Positions 61,176 to 64,000 of a DNA stretch of 64,000 nt are shown in pieces; within the stretch, counting starts at the first letter, position 1; each line of letters begins with the position of its first letter. This DNA comes from Delftia acidovorans (lineage in GTDB: Bacteria; Pseudomonadota; Gammaproteobacteria; Burkholderiales; Burkholderiaceae_C). The translations under genes and the position numbers were made by a program. The stretch covers positions 1 through 64,000 of the forward strand of contig JAITUC010000003.1 in the NCBI GenBank assembly GCA_031286585.1. Reading direction: 5' to 3'. Below the pieces are notes generated by a model. It saw nothing but the letters and a program-made list of their open reading frames with translations. It ran no database searches and had not been told where the DNA came from.

Positions 61176-63245
61176 TCAGGAGTCGGCGGGCGTGGACTGC
61201 TGCGCCTTGAGGGCGAACTCTGCGCGCAGCTGGCGCAGCTTTTCGCGCGGGTCCTCGCGCGAGGTGGCGGCGTCCAGGCCCATTTCCTTGATGAAGCGGC
61301 TGGGCAGGGTGGAGACCATCTCGCGCCCCTTCTTGCGGCGCTTGGTCCAGCTCACGGCCAGCGAGCGCCGGGCGCGCGTGATGCCCACGTACATGAGGCG
61401 GCGCTCTTCCTGCAGGCGCTGGGCGGTTTCGTCGCTGACCTTCTGCTGGCGGCCGTTGTCGTCGTCGAGCTTGAAGGGCAGCATGCCCTCGGTCACGCCC
61501 ACCAGCATCACATGCGGCCATTCCAGGCCCTTGGAGGCGTGCAGGGTGGACAGGATGACCATGTCCTGCTCCTTCTCGCGCTCGCTGATGGTGGACAGCA
61601 GGGCGATGTTGCGCGCCACGTCCAGCAGGCTCTTGACCTCGGTGTGCGTGGTCGTGCCCGCCGCATCCTCGATCTGGCCGCCCGCGCGCTGGGCCATCCA
61701 GTCGCAGAACTCCAGCACGTTGCTCCAGCGCGCGGCGGCGACCGATTCGCTGTCCTCGCTATCGTAGAGGTACTGCTCGTAGCCGATCTCCTTGAGCCAG
61801 TCGAGCATGAAGCCGCGCGACTGCTCGGCGCCCAGCGTGTGGCGGGCGCGGTATTCGAGGTCGTTGATGTAGCGGCCGAACTCCAGCAGGCTGTCGTGCG
61901 CCTTCTTGGGCAGGGCCGCTTCCAGCATGTGGGCGAACAGGGCGCCGAACATGCTGAGCTTGTGCTGCGAGGCAAACTCGCCCAGCTTGCCCAGCGTGGT
62001 GTGGCCGATGCCGCGCTTGGGCGTGCCGATGGCGCGCAGGAAGGCGGGGTCGTCGTCGTTGTTGATCCACAGCCGGAACCAGGCGCACAGGTCCTTGATC
62101 TCGGCGCGGTCGAAGAAGCTGGTGCCGCCCGAGACCTTGTAGGGAATGCTGGCCTTGCGCAAGGCCTTCTCGAAGGGCTTGGCCTGGTGGTTGGCGCGGT
62201 AGAGGATGGCGAAATCCTTCCAGTCCGGCGGCGGGTTGCTGGCAGCGCGCAGGCTCTGGATGCGGGCCACGGCGCGTTCGGCCTCGTGCTCCTCGGTGTC
62301 GCAGTCCACGATGCGCACGGGCTCGCCCTCGCCCAGCTCCGAGAACAGCGTCTTCGGATAGAGCTTGGGGTTGGGCTGGATGACGTTGTTGGCCGCGCGC
62401 AGGATGGCCGAGGTGGAGCGGTAGTTCTGCTCCAGCTTGATCACCTTGAGCTGCGGGAACTCCACCGGCAGCTTCTTGAGGTTGTCCAGCGTGGCGCCGC
62501 GCCAGCCGTAGATGCTCTGGTCGTCGTCGCCCACGGCGGTGAAGTGGGCGCGGCTGCCCACCAGCAGCTTGAGCAGCTCGTACTGCGTGGCGTTGGTGTC
62601 CTGGTATTCGTCCACCAGCACATGGCCCAGCAGGCGCTGCCATTTCTCGCGCACCTCGGCATGGTTCTTGAGCAGGCGCATGGGCATGCCGATCAGGTCG
62701 TCGAAATCCACGCTCTGGTAGGCGGTCAGGCGCTCTTCGTAGCGCTGCATGATCAGCGCCGTGCTGCGCTCGTTGTCGTCCTGGGCCATGGCGAGGGCCT
62801 TGCGGCTGTCCCAGCCGGCATTCTTCCAGTTGCTGATGGTCCACTGCCACTGGCGCGCCGTGGCCAGGTCGGTGGTGCCGCCCGAGCAGTCCTTGAGGAT
62901 GCCCGTCACGTCGTCGGCGTCCAGGATGCTGAACTGGGGCTTCAGGCCCAGCACATGGCCGTCCTCGCGCACCATGCGCACGCCCAGCGCGTGGAAGGTG
63001 CAGACCAGCACGTCCTTGGCCTGCCGGCCGATGAGGCCGGCCGCGCGCTCGCGCATTTCGGCGGCCGCCTTGTTGGTGAAGGTGATGGCCGCGATGCGGC
63101 GCGGCGCCATGCCCATCTCGATCAGGCGCCCGATCTTGTGCGTGATCACGCGTGTCTTGCCCGAGCCCGCGCCGGCCAGGACCAGGCAGGGGCCTTCGGT
63201 GCAGTGGACGGCCTGGAGCTGGGCCAGATTGAGTCCTGCGGACAT
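61176..63245 (-). CDS. rep: UvrD/Rep-type ATP-dependent DNA helicase
   Basis: A 689-residue superfamily 1A helicase. NLAQLQAVHCTEGPCLVLAG then AGSGKTRVITHKI gives the Q motif and Walker A. ITFTNKAAAEMRERA, LVDEYQDTNATQYELL, GDDDQSIYGWRGA, QNYRSTSAILRAAN, TLHASKGLEWPHV and EERRLMYVGITRAR are motifs Ia to VI. It unwinds DNA 3' to 5' in replication restart or repair. The order and length fit Rep better than UvrD, but the two are close. ATG 63245 was chosen where homology starts; upstream codons look non-coding. Confidence 0.93.
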   Translation of the reverse strand: MSAGLNLAQLQAVHCTEGPCLVLAGAGSGKTRVITHKIGRLIEMGMAPRRIAAITFTNKAAAEMRERAAGLIGRQAKDVLVCTFHALGVRMVREDGHVLGLKPQFSILDADDVTGILKDCSGGTTDLATARQWQWTISNWKNAGWDSRKALAMAQDDNERSTALIMQRYEERLTAYQSVDFDDLIGMPMRLLKNHAEVREKWQRLLGHVLVDEYQDTNATQYELLKLLVGSRAHFTAVGDDDQSIYGWRGATLDNLKKLPVEFPQLKVIKLEQNYRSTSAILRAANNVIQPNPKLYPKTLFSELGEGEPVRIVDCDTEEHEAERAVARIQSLRAASNPPPDWKDFAILYRANHQAKPFEKALRKASIPYKVSGGTSFFDRAEIKDLCAWFRLWINNDDDPAFLRAIGTPKRGIGHTTLGKLGEFASQHKLSMFGALFAHMLEAALPKKAHDSLLEFGRYINDLEYRARHTLGAEQSRGFMLDWLKEIGYEQYLYDSEDSESVAAARWSNVLEFCDWMAQRAGGQIEDAAGTTTHTEVKSLLDVARNIALLSTISEREKEQDMVILSTLHASKGLEWPHVMLVGVTEGMLPFKLDDDNGRQQKVSDETAQRLQEERRLMYVGITRARRSLAVSWTKRRKKGREMVSTLPSRFIKEMGLDAATSREDPREKLRQLRAEFALKAQQSTPADS

Positions 63246-63526
63246 GGGTGCGTTGCGCGGGGAAAGGCGTGAAAGTGAGGGAAGCGGGAGCATACCGCTT
63301 CGGGGATCGCGACCATCAGGCCAGGTGTAAGCACCCTTGGAATTCGGCGACAAATCTCCCAGGCCCTCTCGGCCGGACTGTGGCGGCGTTGTCTTGAATA
63401 GAAAAGTTCACATTAAATCAAGTGGGTAATGTGTAAAAACTATCCAAAATATCTGTCTTCGCCGAAGTTGTGTCTCTGGCGAATCTGGTTTGTCCATTTC
63501 TGTTCCTATCCGGTGAGGTGTCAAAG
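63246..63526. other. AT-rich intergenic region before the last gene
   Basis: 281 bases without a gene. From about 63400 to 63520 the sequence is much richer in A and T than the rest of the window. TTCGCC and GGCGAA (about 63462 and 63478) can pair. No well-spaced promoter boxes were found, though TTGAAT at 63394 is a possible -35. It should hold promoters for rep and for the following gene. Confidence 0.4.
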
Positions 63527-64000
63527 ATGGCTCGCACTACAGACGAGATCGGCCTGGCTGCCGAGCTGTGGTCTCCTCTGCTCAAGCAGCGTTTTGAGGC
63601 ATTGTTCGCCGTGGCGTCCCGCAAGTCGCTGCGCGGCTGGAGGCAGGTGCCCCTGGTCAGTGCCCAGGTGCTGGTCGTGGATGGCAGCATGCCTGCGCCC
63701 GAGGCCGCCGGGTGGATGCCCTGCGTGGTCTACGTGGGTGGAGTGCCCCAGGGACAGCACCTGGAGCGCACGCAGCAGCGCCTGGCCACCTATCTGGACA
63801 TGAACTTCACGCTGTCCGACCTGATCGACATGCTGGACCGGGCGGCCGTCTTCCTCATGGACTGGACGGTGCGCCAGCAGGTGGCGTCGTCGCATACGCT
63901 GGCGCGGGCGCTGGATGATCTGCAGCAGCAGGGCGTGGACTGCCGCTACCGCTTCCAGCTCAAGGCCTGGGTGGCGCTGCCCGCGCCGTGGAACGATTCC
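63527..64000 (+). CDS. Unrecognised protein, N-terminal part (runs off the window)
   Basis: 158 codons, still open at the window end. It starts ARTTDEIGLAAELWSPLLKQ. It contains VPLVSAQVLVVDGSMPAPEA and PCVVYVGGVPQGQHLERTQQ, then TLSDLIDMLDRAAVFLMDWT and HTLARALDDLQQQGVDCRYR. The alternation of short hydrophobic strands and helices could be a degenerate receiver-like fold, a guess only. There is no signal peptide. GTGAGG precedes the ATG, and codon use is normal for the window. No function can be given. Confidence 0.6.
   Translation, partial: MARTTDEIGLAAELWSPLLKQRFEALFAVASRKSLRGWRQVPLVSAQVLVVDGSMPAPEAAGWMPCVVYVGGVPQGQHLERTQQRLATYLDMNFTLSDLIDMLDRAAVFLMDWTVRQQVASSHTLARALDDLQQQGVDCRYRFQLKAWVALPAPWNDS

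Overview
The window is a stretch of bacterial chromosome with high G+C content (roughly two thirds by eye), dense genes and short gaps. Gene content points to Burkholderiales, most likely a Comamonadaceae genus such as Delftia, Comamonas or Acidovorax. The pointers are the tuf-tRNA-Trp-secE-nusG-rplKAJL-rpoBC order, an rsmB-DUF4390-NtrY/NtrX block, two Bug-type tripartite tricarboxylate receptors, a PhaM-like granule protein and a dadA gene behind a glycine riboswitch. The genus is an inference. No prophage, insertion sequence, CRISPR array or rRNA gene was seen.

1-12.4 kb: the end of tuf, tRNA-Trp, secE, nusG, then the ribosomal protein/RNA polymerase operon. It has a good sigma-70 promoter at the end of nusG, a long leader before rplJ, an attenuator hairpin between rplL and rpoB, and a terminator after rpoC. 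12.4-18.4 kb: a LemA-like protein, RsmB, a DUF4390 protein, an NtrY-type histidine kinase and an NtrX-like regulator without an AAA+ domain, then tRNA-Phe with its own promoter and terminator. 18.4-28.6 kb: a cupin gene, a broken fragment resembling the start of nnrS, and the overlapping recC-recB-recD operon for exonuclease V. recB and recD both carry short in-frame tandem repeats at their 5' ends.

28.6-47 kb is a mosaic of small units. It holds a glutathione S-transferase, a copper pair (DUF2946 and PCu(A)C), a PhaM-like protein, a FIST sensor protein, dadA with a tandem glycine riboswitch, and a PepSY-flavoreductase fusion behind a possible Fur site. Next come a Bug receptor/flavin monooxygenase/carboxymuconolactone-decarboxylase-like operon behind a nested palindrome, a YXWGXW protein, an XRE regulator with a palindrome at its start codon, a ceramidase-like membrane protein, an MFS-acyltransferase fusion and a saccharopine-dehydrogenase-like reductase.

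47.1-50.1 kb is an envelope cassette of four genes: YiaA/B-like, a small exported protein, DUF2145, and a coiled-coil membrane protein with zinc ribbons. Nothing I know describes its function, and it is my best candidate for an undescribed system. 50.2-52.8 kb holds two GGDEF membrane proteins, one degenerate and one intact. 52.8-56.9 kb holds an orphan protein, then a Bug receptor/arylsulfotransferase operon with a divergent LysR regulator. 56.9-64 kb holds tgt, a universal stress protein, a His-rich protein, outer-membrane phospholipase A, a lipoprotein, a Rep-type helicase, and the start of an unrecognised gene that runs off the window.
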